Positions 46,509 to 56,290 of a stretch of DNA of 64,000 nucleotides are shown here, in pieces (within the stretch, counting starts at the first letter, position 1; each line of letters begins with the position of its first letter). Made by a program: the position numbers and the translations under genes. The stretch covers positions 186,001 to 250,000 of the forward strand of contig NZ_LZRP01000005.1 in the NCBI RefSeq assembly GCF_001678665.1, given 5' to 3'. Origin of the DNA: Erythrobacter sp. QSSC1-22B (GTDB taxonomy: Bacteria > Pseudomonadota > Alphaproteobacteria > Sphingomonadales > Sphingomonadaceae). Below the pieces are notes generated by a model. The model ran no database searches and was not told where the DNA came from. It saw only the letters and a program-made list of their open reading frames with translations.

Positions 46509-47528
46509 ATGACATCGTCGCCGCCCCGCATCGCTTCCGGCCGCTATCCTGCGGGCCGACAAGCCTTTCCGCATCGCGACCTGACCGGCATCGGCCAGCT
46601 CGAGCGCCACGAGATCCTGTACCTGCTCGACGAGGCGGAACAATGGGTCGAACTCAACCGCCGCCCGAACAAGCATCACGATGCGCTGGCGGGGCTGACG
46701 ATCATCAACGCCTTCTTCGAGAATTCCACCCGGACGCTGCTGTCGTTCGAGATCGCGGGCAAGCGGCTGGGCGCGGATGTGGTCAATATGCACGCCGCGC
46801 AAAGCTCGGTGAAGAAGGGCGAGACGCTGATCGATACCGCGATCACCTTGAACGCGATGAACGCCGATGCGATCGTGATCCGCCACGGCTCGAGCGGGGC
46901 GACCCAGCTGATCGCCAGCAAGGTCGATTGCCCGGTGCTCAACGCCGGCGACGGCCAGCACGAACACCCGACGCAGGCGCTGCTCGACGCGCTGGCGCTG
47001 CGCGAGGCGCTGAGCGACCGGGGGGAGCCGAGCGAGGATTTCACCGGCCTGACCGTGGTGATCTGCGGCGATATCATGCATAGCCGGGTCGCGCGATCGA
47101 ACCTGCTGTGCCTCCAGGCGCTGGGCGCCAGCGTGCGGCTGTGTGCGCCGCCGCCGCTGATGCCGCCGGGGGTCGAGGCGATCGGCGCGCAGGTGTTCCA
47201 CGATTTCGACGCAGCGCTGGCGGGCGCCGATGTGGTGATGATGCTGCGCCTGCAAAACGAGCGGATGAGCGGCCAGTTCATTCCGTCCGAGCGCGAATAC
47301 CACCATCTTTACGGACTGACCAAGAAGCGCCTGGATGCCGCCGCCCCCGAGGCGTTGGTGATGCATCCTGGACCCATGAACCGCGGCGTCGAGATCGACA
47401 GCGACGTGGCCGACCTGGTCGATCGTTCGCTGATCACGAGGCAGGTCGAGATGGGGGTCGCGATCCGCATGACCTGTCTCGATGTGCTGACCCGCAGCGC
47501 CCGCGGCGTCGAGGGCTGGGCGTTATGA
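46509..47528 (+). CDS. pyrB: Aspartate carbamoyltransferase catalytic subunit PyrB
   Basis: Condenses carbamoyl phosphate with aspartate, the committed step of pyrimidine synthesis. The 339 residues contain the carbamoyl-phosphate loop [48 protein letters not shown] and [16 protein letters not shown] 46509 was preferred to TTG 46500. It overlaps the next gene by ATGA. No pyrI regulatory subunit is present; in this class the dihydroorotase-like partner takes its structural place. Confidence 0.96.
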   Translation: MTSSPPRIASGRYPAGRQAFPHRDLTGIGQLERHEILYLLDEAEQWVELNRRPNKHHDALAGLTIINAFFENSTRTLLSFEIAGKRLGADVVNMHAAQSSVKKGETLIDTAITLNAMNADAIVIRHGSSGATQLIASKVDCPVLNAGDGQHEHPTQALLDALALREALSDRGEPSEDFTGLTVVICGDIMHSRVARSNLLCLQALGASVRLCAPPPLMPPGVEAIGAQVFHDFDAALAGADVVMMLRLQNERMSGQFIPSEREYHHLYGLTKKRLDAAAPEALVMHPGPMNRGVEIDSDVADLVDRSLITRQVEMGVAIRMTCLDVLTRSARGVEGWAL

Positions 47529-48757
47529 AGCAGAATGTGCCGCTGACGATCACCGGGGGGCGGCTTGTCCTCGCCGATGGCGTGCGCGATGGCGCGGTCC
47601 GGCTGGTCGATGGCCGGATCGCCAGCCTGGGCGATATCGCGCCCGAGGATGGCGACGAGATCGTCGAGGCGAAAGGTCGGCTGGTCGCGCCCGGGCTGGT
47701 CGATTACGGCGTTTTCGCGGTCGACAAGCCGGCGTTCCATTTCGGCGGGATAACCCGCGCAGCGCTGATGCCCGACCAGTCGCCGCCGCTCGATCTGCCC
47801 AGCCGGGTCGCGTATATCGCCAAGAGCGGCAAGCCCGATTTCTGGGTCCACCCGCTGGCCGCCGCGACCCGCGGGCTCGAGGGCACGCAACTGGCAGAGA
47901 TCGGGCTGATGCGCGAAGCGGGCGCGCGCGGGATCGCCACCGGGCGGCGCTGGATCGCCGATACCGGTGCAATGCTGCGGCTGCTGCAATACGCCGCCAT
48001 GCTCGATCTGACCGTCGTCGCACACGCCGAGGATGGCGCGCTGGCGGGCGATGCGGTCGCCACCGCGGGCGAGATGGCGACTCGCCTCGGTCTGCCGAGC
48101 GCACCGGCCGAGGCCGAGGCGCTGGCGCTGGCGCGCGATATCGCGCTGGCCGAGATGGCCGGGGCGAGGGTGCATTTTCGTCAGGTGACCACCCGCGCCG
48201 GGCTTGATCTGGTGCGCGCGGCAAAGGCGCGCGGGTTGCGCATCACCGCCGGGGTGACCCCGGCCCATTTCATGCTGTCGGATCTGGCCACGGCAGAGTT
48301 CCGCAGTTTCATGCGGCTGTCGCCGCCGCTCCGGATCGAGGACGACCGCCAGGCGGTGATCGCGGCAATCGCCGACGGGACGATCGATGTGATCGCCAGC
48401 GGCCACGATCCGCGCGGGCCGGAGCAAAAGCGCCTGCCCTTTGCCGATGCCGCCCCGGGCATGGCTGGCGCGGAAACGCTGCTGGCGATGGTTCTGACGC
48501 TGGTGCGCGACGGCACGATCGACATGGCGCGCGCCTTCGATCTGGTCGCGACGACACCCGCCCGGTTGCTGGATGTCGAGGCGGGGGCGCTGGTCGCAGG
48601 CTACGAGGCCGATATCGCGCTGATCGATCCCGAGAAGCCATGGATCATCGACAGCGGCAAGATGGCGGCGACCGCTGGCAATACGCCTTTCGACCGCCAA
48701 CCGACGCAGGGGCGGGTGACCGCGCTGTTCAAGGGCGGAATGCGGATCGGCGGCTAG
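47525..48757 (+). CDS. pyrC': Non-catalytic dihydroorotase-like protein (PyrC'/PyrX)
   Basis: 410-residue amidohydrolase-fold protein aligned with dihydroorotase but lacking catalytic parts. The metal-binding DxHxH after the first strand is replaced by DYGVF (60-64). The active-site Asp region reads ASGHDPR instead of TDHAPH. Some later histidines remain ([15 protein letters not shown]). In Pseudomonas a similar inactive PyrC' is needed to assemble aspartate carbamoyltransferase dodecamers, so the same structural role is likely. ATGA overlap with pyrB supports complex formation. A true dihydroorotase must be elsewhere. Many annotations would call it pyrC. Confidence 0.85.
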   Translation: MKQNVPLTITGGRLVLADGVRDGAVRLVDGRIASLGDIAPEDGDEIVEAKGRLVAPGLVDYGVFAVDKPAFHFGGITRAALMPDQSPPLDLPSRVAYIAKSGKPDFWVHPLAAATRGLEGTQLAEIGLMREAGARGIATGRRWIADTGAMLRLLQYAAMLDLTVVAHAEDGALAGDAVATAGEMATRLGLPSAPAEAEALALARDIALAEMAGARVHFRQVTTRAGLDLVRAAKARGLRITAGVTPAHFMLSDLATAEFRSFMRLSPPLRIEDDRQAVIAAIADGTIDVIASGHDPRGPEQKRLPFADAAPGMAGAETLLAMVLTLVRDGTIDMARAFDLVATTPARLLDVEAGALVAGYEADIALIDPEKPWIIDSGKMAATAGNTPFDRQPTQGRVTALFKGGMRIGG

Positions 48758-48765
48758 CAGAAACG

Positions 48766-48797
48766 GAAAACCCCTCCCGAAGTGGAGAGGGGTTTTC
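48766..48797. terminator. Bidirectional terminator between pyrC' and the TPR-SPOR gene
   Basis: Perfect 11-bp stem (48766-48776 with 48787-48797) and a 10-base loop, with A-run on one arm and T-run on the other, between two convergent genes. Confidence 0.9.
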
Positions 48798-48816
48798 TCA
48801 TTCTAGCGGCTCGAAT

Positions 48817-50187
48817 TCAGCGTGTCGCTACCCGGACATTGTTGTCGATCGTTCCGGGGAGCGGATTGCTTGCGGCATAGGCGATGCAGCCCGCGCCGCC
48901 GCTCTTGACCGACTGGCACAGGCCCTGCGCCGAGCTTTTGGCGAAACCTCCGGCCGCGACGCGGTAATAGATCTTGCCCTTGACGTTGGCCTTGGTGATG
49001 ACCTTCTCCGCGCCGTCGATCTCCGGATGGCGTTTGAGGAAGACTTTCCAGGCCGTCTGGGCATCGGACATCGAGAAATACGAGCCGAGCTGTACGCGGT
49101 AGTCGCCCGAGGCCATCGCGAGTGCGGGCCTGGCAGCAGGAGCCTTGGGCTGGGCGACCGGGCGGGCGACCGGGGTCACCGACCGCGTCCTTGCGGGAAT
49201 GCCTTGAACCACTTCGCGGCTGACGAAGCGAGCGTCCGGCGAGGCTGCGGAAATCGCTTCTGCCGAGGCGGAGCTCGGAACCGTGCGCTGGGCGGGTGTG
49301 CTCATCGCCAGCGCCGGGCGATCTGCCTGAGACACCGGCGCCTGAGACACCGGCGGAAGTTCCCCATTGCCGAAGCTGCTGGCAAAATCGCGACTCGGGG
49401 CGGGAGCTGCAGGTCCGTTCGGCACCAAGTTCTCGGCGGCAAGCTGTTCGACGCTGTCGAAATTATGCAGCGCCAGCATGGAAGGCTGGCCCGGATCCTG
49501 GACCATCTTCACGCTGAGCAGGTCGGCGATCCGGCGCTGGAACATTTCCGGCGCCGAAAGGACCGCCCACTTGCTCATCGTGTCGCCCAGCTTGTCGGCG
49601 GGGACGTCTTCGGCGGCCATGATACGGGCGTTGCGCCAATCGCCCTGCAGCGCGAGGCTATAGGCAAGGTTCTGGCGCACCTTCATCGTGTTGGTGCCGT
49701 TGCGCAGAAGGTTGCCGAGCACATGCACGGCTTCCTGCGGACGACCGGCCAGCGCGATGGCAAGGCCATAATCGGCTGGATCGAGCGCATCCATGTGGCG
49801 GCTCAGCGTGGCGAGCGCGGCGGCCTGCTGGCCGGCGGCGATCTGCGCCAGTGCAAGCCGGGTGAGAGTGCCCGAGGAACTGTCCCCCAGCGCGACCGCT
49901 TCGGCCAACGTGGTCGCGGCGGACTGGAACCGGCCCGCCTCGATATAGGCGGTGCCCAGCAGCGTGCGGGCTGCGGTGTCGCGCGGGGTCGCCAGGACGG
50001 CGGCCTCGGCATGGGTGACGGCTCGGTCGCCATTGCCCTTGGCAAGCGCATCCTGCGCCTTCGCCGTGGAAGCCTGCGCCGGGGGCGCGACATTGGCGGT
50101 GCAACCCGACAGGGCTACCGTCGCAAGCGCCGTCGTCAGGGCCAGGCCCATCATCCGGTTGCTTTTCGCTGTGATCGTCTTGCTCAT
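48817..50187 (-). CDS. TPR lipoprotein with C-terminal SPOR domain
   Basis: 456 residues. A signal segment ends in lipobox ALSGC (Cys near 29), giving an outer-membrane lipoprotein. Next come TPR-like helical repeats (about 45-220), a long Pro/Ala/Ser-rich linker, and a SPOR domain in the last 80 residues (DYRVQLGSYFSMSDAQTAWKV). SPOR domains bind peptidoglycan strands stripped of stem peptides at division sites. The last gene of a three-gene operon with parA and an RHH gene; a good GGAGGGG site precedes ATG 50187. A link between the cytoplasmic ParA system and this envelope protein is inferred from the operon. Confidence 0.85.
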   Translation of the reverse strand: MSKTITAKSNRMMGLALTTALATVALSGCTANVAPPAQASTAKAQDALAKGNGDRAVTHAEAAVLATPRDTAARTLLGTAYIEAGRFQSAATTLAEAVALGDSSSGTLTRLALAQIAAGQQAAALATLSRHMDALDPADYGLAIALAGRPQEAVHVLGNLLRNGTNTMKVRQNLAYSLALQGDWRNARIMAAEDVPADKLGDTMSKWAVLSAPEMFQRRIADLLSVKMVQDPGQPSMLALHNFDSVEQLAAENLVPNGPAAPAPSRDFASSFGNGELPPVSQAPVSQADRPALAMSTPAQRTVPSSASAEAISAASPDARFVSREVVQGIPARTRSVTPVARPVAQPKAPAARPALAMASGDYRVQLGSYFSMSDAQTAWKVFLKRHPEIDGAEKVITKANVKGKIYYRVAAGGFAKSSAQGLCQSVKSGGAGCIAYAASNPLPGTIDNNVRVATR

Positions 50188-50223
50188 TCTACCCCTCCTG
50201 AGGGTCTGGATATACGGCAAAGG

Positions 50224-50808
50224 TCAATCGCGCTTCACCTGCGCGGCGAGATGGTCGATGTCGGGCATTTCGGACAGCAGCGCGTCGAGCGCCTCGGTCA
50301 CGAGTTGCTGGGCGCTGCGCCCTTTTACCGCACAGGCGAGACGCAGCTTGAGATGACGGTGCTGATCGAGACGCAGGGTGAAAGCGGCGCGTTTGCCGCT
50401 GCCGATGGTTGCAGCCCTCGGGAGCTGGGGCCGGGGCTGAGATTCCGGGGCGGTGCGCGCCATCGGTGTTTCCAGTTTCTGGGCGATGCGTTCGATCGTG
50501 TCGCGCACCGGGCTGTGCGCCTTGCGCTGCAGCAGGGGTTCGGGACTGTCCTGGTGTTCCGGCGTATCGTCCCGGGTTGCTGGGGCCCGGGTTGCTGGGG
50601 AGAGCGAGATGACCTCGCCGCCCGATGACGGTGTTTTGACGATCGGTTCCTCGCCCATGTCATTCCAGCCCAGATCTTCCAGGCTGGCGGCGGCTTCCTT
50701 GCCATCGACCAGACCCGGGGCGCCGTTTTGCGGGCGCATGGCCGGGCGTGCGCCGCCCTTGCGGGCCAGCAGCGTGGAGGAAAGGGAGGCGAAACCGGTG
50801 TCGCTCAT
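50224..50808 (-). CDS. Ribbon-helix-helix protein partnered with ParA
   Basis: 194 residues: a low-complexity, probably disordered N-terminal two thirds and a C-terminal ribbon-helix-helix (about 138-185: AAFTLRLD strand, then two helices ending SAQQLVTEALDALLSEM). The coding sequence contains a perfect 15-bp tandem duplication (50571-50600) giving a repeated PATRA. Small RHH proteins serve as DNA-binding adaptors for ParA ATPases (ParG/omega type), which fits its place 24 bases after parA. Whether it binds DNA here or positions another cargo is unknown. Confidence 0.78.
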   Translation of the reverse strand: MSDTGFASLSSTLLARKGGARPAMRPQNGAPGLVDGKEAAASLEDLGWNDMGEEPIVKTPSSGGEVISLSPATRAPATRDDTPEHQDSPEPLLQRKAHSPVRDTIERIAQKLETPMARTAPESQPRPQLPRAATIGSGKRAAFTLRLDQHRHLKLRLACAVKGRSAQQLVTEALDALLSEMPDIDHLAAQVKRD

Positions 50809-50832
50809 GGCGGTATTCCTGCAGCCTTCCGG

Positions 50833-51549
50833 TTACTGGGCCACGCGGCGACCGAAGCCGCCTGCGGGTCGGTGGGCACCGGCCATCTGGGCCTGGTGGT
50901 TGGGCGCGGCGAAGATCGTGCGGCGGAAATTCTTCTCCAGTCGGTCGGAAACGTATTTCCACAGCGCGGTCACTTCGGCGGCGCTGCGGCTGTTTTCGTC
51001 CACTTCCATCACCGTGCGCCCGTCGATCATCGAGGCGGCGAAATCGGTGCGGTGGTGCAGGGTGATCGGGGCGACGGTGCCATGCTGCGACAGCGCGACC
51101 GCGGCTTCCGAAGTGATCTTGGCCTTGGGCGTCGCGCCGTTGACCACGAACACCAGCGGCTTGCCGGCGCGTTCGCACAAATCGACGGTCGCACCCACGG
51201 CGCGCAGATCGTGCGGGCTGGGTCGGGTGGGAACGACGATGAGTTCGGCCACCGCGATGACCGACTGGATCGCCATGGTGATCGCGGGTGGGGTGTCGAT
51301 GACCGCGAGCTTGAAGCCCTGCTGCCGCAACACGTTGAGATCACTGGCGAGTCGCGCCACGGTGGTTTGCGCAAAAGCGGGATATTCCGCTTCGCGCTCG
51401 TTCCACCAGTCGGCCAGCGAGCCCTGCGGATCGATATCGATGAGAACGACCGGACCGGCACCCGCCCGCTGGGCCTGAACGGCCATGTGACCGGACAGGG
51501 TTGTCTTGCCCGAACCGCCTTTTTGCGATGCCAACGCCAGTATTCGCAC
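50833..51549 (-). CDS. ParA family ATPase (orphan, chromosomal)
   Basis: 238 residues with a deviant Walker A KGGSGKTT (10-17), a Walker A' region VLIDIDPQGSLADWW, and Walker B FKLAVIDTPPA. ParA ATPases bind DNA non-specifically and move cargo by ATP-driven gradients. It is not MipZ, whose N-terminus differs, and no ParB or parS is adjacent. The GTG start at 51549 gives the normal N-terminus. It heads the operon parA-RHH-TPR/SPOR and faces a second SPOR gene, suggesting positioning of envelope components in place of plasmid partition. Confidence 0.88.
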   Translation of the reverse strand: MRILALASQKGGSGKTTLSGHMAVQAQRAGAGPVVLIDIDPQGSLADWWNEREAEYPAFAQTTVARLASDLNVLRQQGFKLAVIDTPPAITMAIQSVIAVAELIVVPTRPSPHDLRAVGATVDLCERAGKPLVFVVNGATPKAKITSEAAVALSQHGTVAPITLHHRTDFAASMIDGRTVMEVDENSRSAAEVTALWKYVSDRLEKNFRRTIFAAPNHQAQMAGAHRPAGGFGRRVAQ

Positions 51550-51774
51550 GGCTTCGTCCCCCTGGATTGCGCCCTAGATCGATGTCGAATTCGCTCGCCA
51601 CACGCGAGTTACCGGCAGAGAATTCGCAGACTACCCTCAATTTTGGGTTAACACCGGCGGGTAAAACGCTCCCTCCGCTTGCTCGAAACACAGCCAAGAT
51701 TTTGCTAACGCGGGTTTTACTATATGTTCAGCGGAGTAAACGTAGGCGAAAGCATGACATTCATGGAGACGGCG

Positions 51775-52884
51775 ATGCGCGACCCGATAGCGAAACGAAC
51801 CGGCCTGACTGCGGGCGCCCTGGCGCTGGCCGGGCTGTTGATGGCGGCTGCCACCCCGGCGCTGGCCGATGTGAAACAGGGTGTCGATGCCTGGGCGGCA
51901 GGGGATTATGCCACTGCGGTGCGCGAGTGGTCCGGCCTGGCTGCGCAAGGCGATCCCGATGCCCAGTTCAACATGGCGCAGGCCTATCGCCTCGGGCGCG
52001 GGGTCCAGGCCGATCCGCAACAGGCCGAGGCGCTCTACGCTGCCGCCGCGGCGCAGGGCCATGTCAAGGCGGCCGACAATTACGGCCTGCTGCTGTTTCA
52101 GGACGGCCGCCGCGAAGAGGCGATGCCCTATGTCCGCGCGGCCTCGGATCGCGGCGATCCGCGGGCGCAATATCTGGTCGGCGTCGCCCATTTCAACGGC
52201 GATCTGGTGGAGAAGGACTGGGTCCGCGCCTATGCTCTGCTGACGCTTGCCAACGGCACCGGCCTGCCGCAGGCGCGCGCCGCGCTGGGGCAGATGGACG
52301 AATACATCCCGCTCGATCAGCGCGAGGAAGCGCAGGTGCTCGCCCAGCGGCTCGATGCGCAAGCGAACGTCACCCGCTCGCAGCAGCTCGCCACGGTCGA
52401 TCTCGAACGCGGCCCGGTGCAGACCGCGATGGCGCCAGAGCCCATTCCTGCCGAACCGCAGCCGCCGATGGTGCTGCCGGCGCCGACCTCCGCGCCGGTG
52501 ACCACCGTCGCTTCCGGTCGAGCGGGTGCGGATTACACGCTGCCACGATCGCAACCGACAGCTGTGCCGGGTGCGAGCCGGACCACCGTAGCACAGGTTG
52601 CCGCACCGAACCCGGCGGCCGCCATTCCCGCTACAGTTTCGGCCAGCTCCGCCATGACCGGGCCGTGGAAGCTCCAGCTCGGCGCCTTCGGGCAGGCGGG
52701 CAATGCCGATCGTCTGCTCGAACGGATGAGCACCCGCCCAGCATTGTCCGGCGCCCGGCTGGTCAAGGAGCCCGCCGGCCGGCTGACCAAGGTGATGGCT
52801 GCCGGTTTTGCCAGCCGCGCCGCGGCGCAGCAGGCCTGCAACGCGCTGAAATCCGCCGGGCAGGACTGCCTCGTTACCCAATAG
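51775..52884 (+). CDS. Secreted Sel1-repeat protein with C-terminal SPOR domain
   Basis: 369 residues: signal peptide ending near TPALA, Sel1-like repeats (about 35-180, e.g. GDPDAQFNMAQAYRLGRGV and GDPRAQYLVGVAHFNGDLV), a Pro/Ala-rich linker, and a SPOR domain (GPWKLQLGAFGQAGNADRL to the end). ATG 51775 is chosen because GGAG lies 6 bases upstream; in-frame ATGs at 51724 and 51754 have weaker sites. It is divergent from parA across 225 bases. Likely periplasmic and peptidoglycan-binding. Confidence 0.83.
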   Translation: MRDPIAKRTGLTAGALALAGLLMAAATPALADVKQGVDAWAAGDYATAVREWSGLAAQGDPDAQFNMAQAYRLGRGVQADPQQAEALYAAAAAQGHVKAADNYGLLLFQDGRREEAMPYVRAASDRGDPRAQYLVGVAHFNGDLVEKDWVRAYALLTLANGTGLPQARAALGQMDEYIPLDQREEAQVLAQRLDAQANVTRSQQLATVDLERGPVQTAMAPEPIPAEPQPPMVLPAPTSAPVTTVASGRAGADYTLPRSQPTAVPGASRTTVAQVAAPNPAAAIPATVSASSAMTGPWKLQLGAFGQAGNADRLLERMSTRPALSGARLVKEPAGRLTKVMAAGFASRAAAQQACNALKSAGQDCLVTQ

Positions 52885-52948
52885 ACGAGTTTTAGCGCCT
52901 TCTCCTTCGTGTCAGGCTTGCTAAAGGTTGGGCACCAGGGGGATTACC

Positions 52949-54244
52949 ATGACCGACACCGCCGTTCCGGCCCAGCCAACTGCCGGGGTCAATGCCGCTC
53001 CGGATCAGCCACGGCCGGTCGCCGGGAGCGGCAAGCGCATCGCCAGCCTCGATTTTATCCGCGGGCTGGCGGTCATGGGAATTCTCGCCGCGAACATTAC
53101 CGTCTTTGGCCAGCCGATGGTGGCCTATACCTGGCCCGGCGGGTTCCTGGTCCCGACCGGCGATCCCGACGGCTGGATGTGGGCGCTCCAGTTCGTGCTG
53201 ATCGACGGCAAGATGCGCGGGCTGTTTACGCTGCTGTTCGGCGCCGGGATCTACCTCTTCCTCGAAAAGGCATGGGAGCGCGGACGCGGGCGCGGGTTGC
53301 AGGCACGGCGGCTGGCCTTCCTGCTGCTGTTCGGGCTGATCCATTTCTTCTTCATCTGGAAGGGTGACATCCTCACCGGTTACGCGCTGTGCGGTTTTGC
53401 GGCGTTGCTGTTCGTGCGGATGAAACCGGTCAACCAGCTGGTGCTGGGCCTGCTCGGCTATTTCCTCGGCGCGCTGGCCTTCGCCGCGCTGTTCGCTGGC
53501 ATGTACAGCTTCGACCGGATGGAGCCGGCCGATGCCGAGACCGCCGCTGCGCAGGTCGACATGCGCTTGCTGAAAACCGATGGCATCGCCGATGGCGAAA
53601 CCGAGACCGCGCTGATTTCCTCCGGCGACTACACAGGCTTCATCGCGCATAATTTCGCCGAGCACTGGTCGGATCCGCTGACCTTCGTATTCCAGATCAT
53701 ATTCGAGACTCTGCCGCTGATCCTGATCGGGATGGCGCTGTACCGAATGGGTCTGTTCGATGGCCGGATGGCGGCGCACAAGGTCCGGCGCTGGGGCTGG
53801 ATCGGACTGCTTGGCGGCGGCGCACTGTCGGCGGCGATCGCCTGGTGGACCGTGAGTGAAGGGCTGACCTACTTCGGCACCATGCTGGCCTTCGTCGGGC
53901 TGGCGGGCTTTGCGAATTTACCGATGGTGCTCGGGCTGGCGGCGTTGCTGTCGCTGGCGGGTGCGCGCGCGAGCAGCTGGCTGGCCGAGCGCGTTTCGGC
54001 TGCCGGGCGTGCCGCTTTCAGCAATTACATCGGGACCTCGGTGGTGATGCTGTTCGTCTTCCACGGCTGGGCCGGGGGGCTGTTCGGCGAACTCAACCGC
54101 CCCCAGCATTTCCTCGTCGTGATGGCCGTCTGGGTGCTGATCCTCGCCTGGTCCAAGCCCTGGCTCGATCGCTTCGCTTACGGACCGCTCGAATGGCTAT
54201 GGCGGTGCCTGACTTACGGACGGCTCTTCCCGCTCCGGCGTTAA
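52949..54244 (+). CDS. DUF418 membrane protein
   Basis: 431 residues with about eight to ten membrane helices. The N-terminal SLDFIRGLAVMGILAAN and the following GKMRGLFTLLFGAGIYLF are typical of the DUF418/YeiB group, and the C-terminal AAGRAAFSNYIGTSVVMLF matches its second conserved block. ATG 52949 follows AGGGGGAT. Function unknown; related acyltransferase-like membrane proteins act on cell-surface molecules. Confidence 0.85.
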   Translation: MTDTAVPAQPTAGVNAAPDQPRPVAGSGKRIASLDFIRGLAVMGILAANITVFGQPMVAYTWPGGFLVPTGDPDGWMWALQFVLIDGKMRGLFTLLFGAGIYLFLEKAWERGRGRGLQARRLAFLLLFGLIHFFFIWKGDILTGYALCGFAALLFVRMKPVNQLVLGLLGYFLGALAFAALFAGMYSFDRMEPADAETAAAQVDMRLLKTDGIADGETETALISSGDYTGFIAHNFAEHWSDPLTFVFQIIFETLPLILIGMALYRMGLFDGRMAAHKVRRWGWIGLLGGGALSAAIAWWTVSEGLTYFGTMLAFVGLAGFANLPMVLGLAALLSLAGARASSWLAERVSAAGRAAFSNYIGTSVVMLFVFHGWAGGLFGELNRPQHFLVVMAVWVLILAWSKPWLDRFAYGPLEWLWRCLTYGRLFPLRR

Positions 54245-54254
54245 ACTTCTCGGG

Positions 54255-54740
54255 TCATTCGTCGCGCGCGATACGCGGCGGTCCCTTGGCGGCGAGGCGT
54301 GTCTCGAACAGGAAGAACAACAGGCCGGTTACCAGCAGGCTCATGGTCATCACCCAGGCAACGGCAATGACCGTTCCGATCCGCGATTCGATATAGGCGC
54401 TGACGAACAGGAGGGCGATCACGATGCTGATAGTCACGGCTGAGGCGGTGCTGAAAACCAGAGCCCATTGCGATTGGCGCCGCCGCCTCCCGAGCCAGGC
54501 CAGTTCGCCCGCATCGGTCCCGGCCTCGCCATTGTCGATCCGTCGCCCAATACGTTCGATCCGTTGCGCGACCCAGATGAGCCGGCTCATCATGACGTTC
54601 ATGATCGCCCCGATCCCGCTGAGCAGGAAGGCTGGGGCGAGCGAGAGCTGCACCATCTGCTGCACGCGTGGCGTGCTCGCAGTGCGTTCGAGCAGATCGA
54701 AGGCGAAACTGCCGCCGACGGTGAGGAGATCTAGCGTCAT
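54255..54740 (-). CDS. DUF2721 membrane protein
   Basis: 161 residues with three hydrophobic segments: APAFLLSGIGAIMNVMMSR (about 34-52) with a basic helix after it (RLIWVAQRIERIGRR), and two near the C-terminus. This arrangement matches DUF2721. It lies only 3 bases after der on the same strand and may be translated with it. Function unknown. Confidence 0.8.
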   Translation of the reverse strand: MTLDLLTVGGSFAFDLLERTASTPRVQQMVQLSLAPAFLLSGIGAIMNVMMSRLIWVAQRIERIGRRIDNGEAGTDAGELAWLGRRRRQSQWALVFSTASAVTISIVIALLFVSAYIESRIGTVIAVAWVMTMSLLVTGLLFFLFETRLAAKGPPRIARDE

Positions 54741-54743
54741 AGG

Positions 54744-56141
54744 CTAATCTTTGACGAAGGGGTTCTTGGGGCTTTTGAGGGTCAGGCGCACCGGCACCGC
54801 ATCGAAACCGAGCTTGGCGCGGATGCCATTGACCAGATAGCGTTCGTAGCTGGTCGGCAGCGCATCGAGCCTGGTACCGAAAATGACGAACCGCGGCGGG
54901 CGGGTGCCGACCTGCGTGATATAGCGCAGCTTGATCCGCCGACCCTTGGGTGCGGGTGGCGGGTTGGTTTCGAGCGCATCGTCGAACCAGCGGTTGAGCG
55001 CGGCGGTGGGAACCCGCTTGGACCAGCTGGCGCGAATATCGAAGGCGGCACCGAGCATCGTGTCGAGCCCCTTGCCGGTCTTGGCACTGACCGCGAGCAG
55101 CGGCACACCGCGGACCTGCGCCAGGCCATCGTCGAGCGCCGCGCGCACGCCGTTGAACAGTCCGCTGGCGTCCTCGGCGATGTCCCATTTGTTGATCGCC
55201 ACCATGAGTGCACGGCCCTCCTGGAGCGCGCGGTCGGCGATCTTGAGGTCCTGATGCTCGAGCCCCTGCGTCGCATCGAGCAGCAACACCACGACTTCGG
55301 CGAAATCGATCGCGCGGTGGGCGTCGGCGACCGACATCTTCTCCAGCTTGTCTTGCACCTTGGCGCGCTTGCGCATGCCCGCGGTGTCGACCAGATGGAT
55401 GTCGCGCTGTTCGCCGGTCTTGGGGTCGGTCCACTGGTAATCGATCGCGATCGAGTCGCGGGTGATCCCGGCCTCCGGCCCGGTCAGCAGGCGGTCCTCG
55501 CCCAGCAGCCGGTTGATCAGCGTCGATTTGCCCGCATTGGGACGACCAACGATGGCAAGCTTGAGCGGGCCGAGCGTGACCTCCTCGTCCTCGTCGACAT
55601 ATTCGATCCGCTCGGCAGCCGCATCGGCCTTCTCGCCGATGATCGGCCACAGCGCGGCGAACAGATCCGCGATGCCGTCGCCGTGCTCGGCGGATAGCCC
55701 GACCGGCTCGCCGAAGCCGAGATTGTAGCATTCGAGCACGCCTGCCTCGCCAGCGCGGCCTTCGGCCTTGTTCGCGACCAGGATCACGGGAAGGTGCTGC
55801 TCGCGCAGCCAGCGGCTGATTTCCTCGTCGAGCGGGGTCAGTCCGGCGCGCGCATCGACGACCAGCAGCGCGGCATCGGCGCCTTCGAGGCTGACTTCGG
55901 TCTGCTTGCGCATCCGGCCGGGCAGGCTGGCGGGATCGTCGTCTTCCCAGCCCGCGGTATCGACGATGGTGAATTCCAGACCGGCCAGCGAGGCATCCCC
56001 CATCCGCCGGTCGCGGGTGACACCGGGCTGGTCGTCGACCAGCGCCAGCTTCTTGCCGACCAGCCGGTTGAACAGCGTCGACTTGCCGACATTCGGGCGG
56101 CCGATTATGATCACGGTCGGTTTGGTTGATTGGGTTTTCAT
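54744..56141 (-). CDS. der: Ribosome biogenesis GTPase Der (EngA)
   Basis: Tandem GTPase needed for 50S ribosome assembly. The 465 residues have two full GTPase domains (G1 motifs GRPNVGKST and GRPNAGKST, with DTAGW and DTAGM) and a C-terminal KH-like domain. ATG 56141 gives the standard start MKTQSTKPTVIIIGR; an upstream in-frame extension is not conserved. Followed closely by the DUF2721 gene. Confidence 0.97.
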   Translation of the reverse strand: MKTQSTKPTVIIIGRPNVGKSTLFNRLVGKKLALVDDQPGVTRDRRMGDASLAGLEFTIVDTAGWEDDDPASLPGRMRKQTEVSLEGADAALLVVDARAGLTPLDEEISRWLREQHLPVILVANKAEGRAGEAGVLECYNLGFGEPVGLSAEHGDGIADLFAALWPIIGEKADAAAERIEYVDEDEEVTLGPLKLAIVGRPNAGKSTLINRLLGEDRLLTGPEAGITRDSIAIDYQWTDPKTGEQRDIHLVDTAGMRKRAKVQDKLEKMSVADAHRAIDFAEVVVLLLDATQGLEHQDLKIADRALQEGRALMVAINKWDIAEDASGLFNGVRAALDDGLAQVRGVPLLAVSAKTGKGLDTMLGAAFDIRASWSKRVPTAALNRWFDDALETNPPPAPKGRRIKLRYITQVGTRPPRFVIFGTRLDALPTSYERYLVNGIRAKLGFDAVPVRLTLKSPKNPFVKD

Positions 56142-56290
56142 GACGCGCCGGCAGGTGGCCCTTGTTGCGCGATTTGGCAAGGATATCGCGGCGCTTGGCG
56201 GCGACCGACCGGGCGCTGGCAAGATGGTGAATTCGGGTTAACCTCATTCGAAAGGTATGTTGCAAGGCCCATGCGGCAATAATTTGCCGC

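Noticed and set aside
50833..51549. Plasmid or integrative-element partition locus
   Set aside because: No ParB, parS-like repeats, replication or transfer genes are nearby, and the flanks are housekeeping genes.
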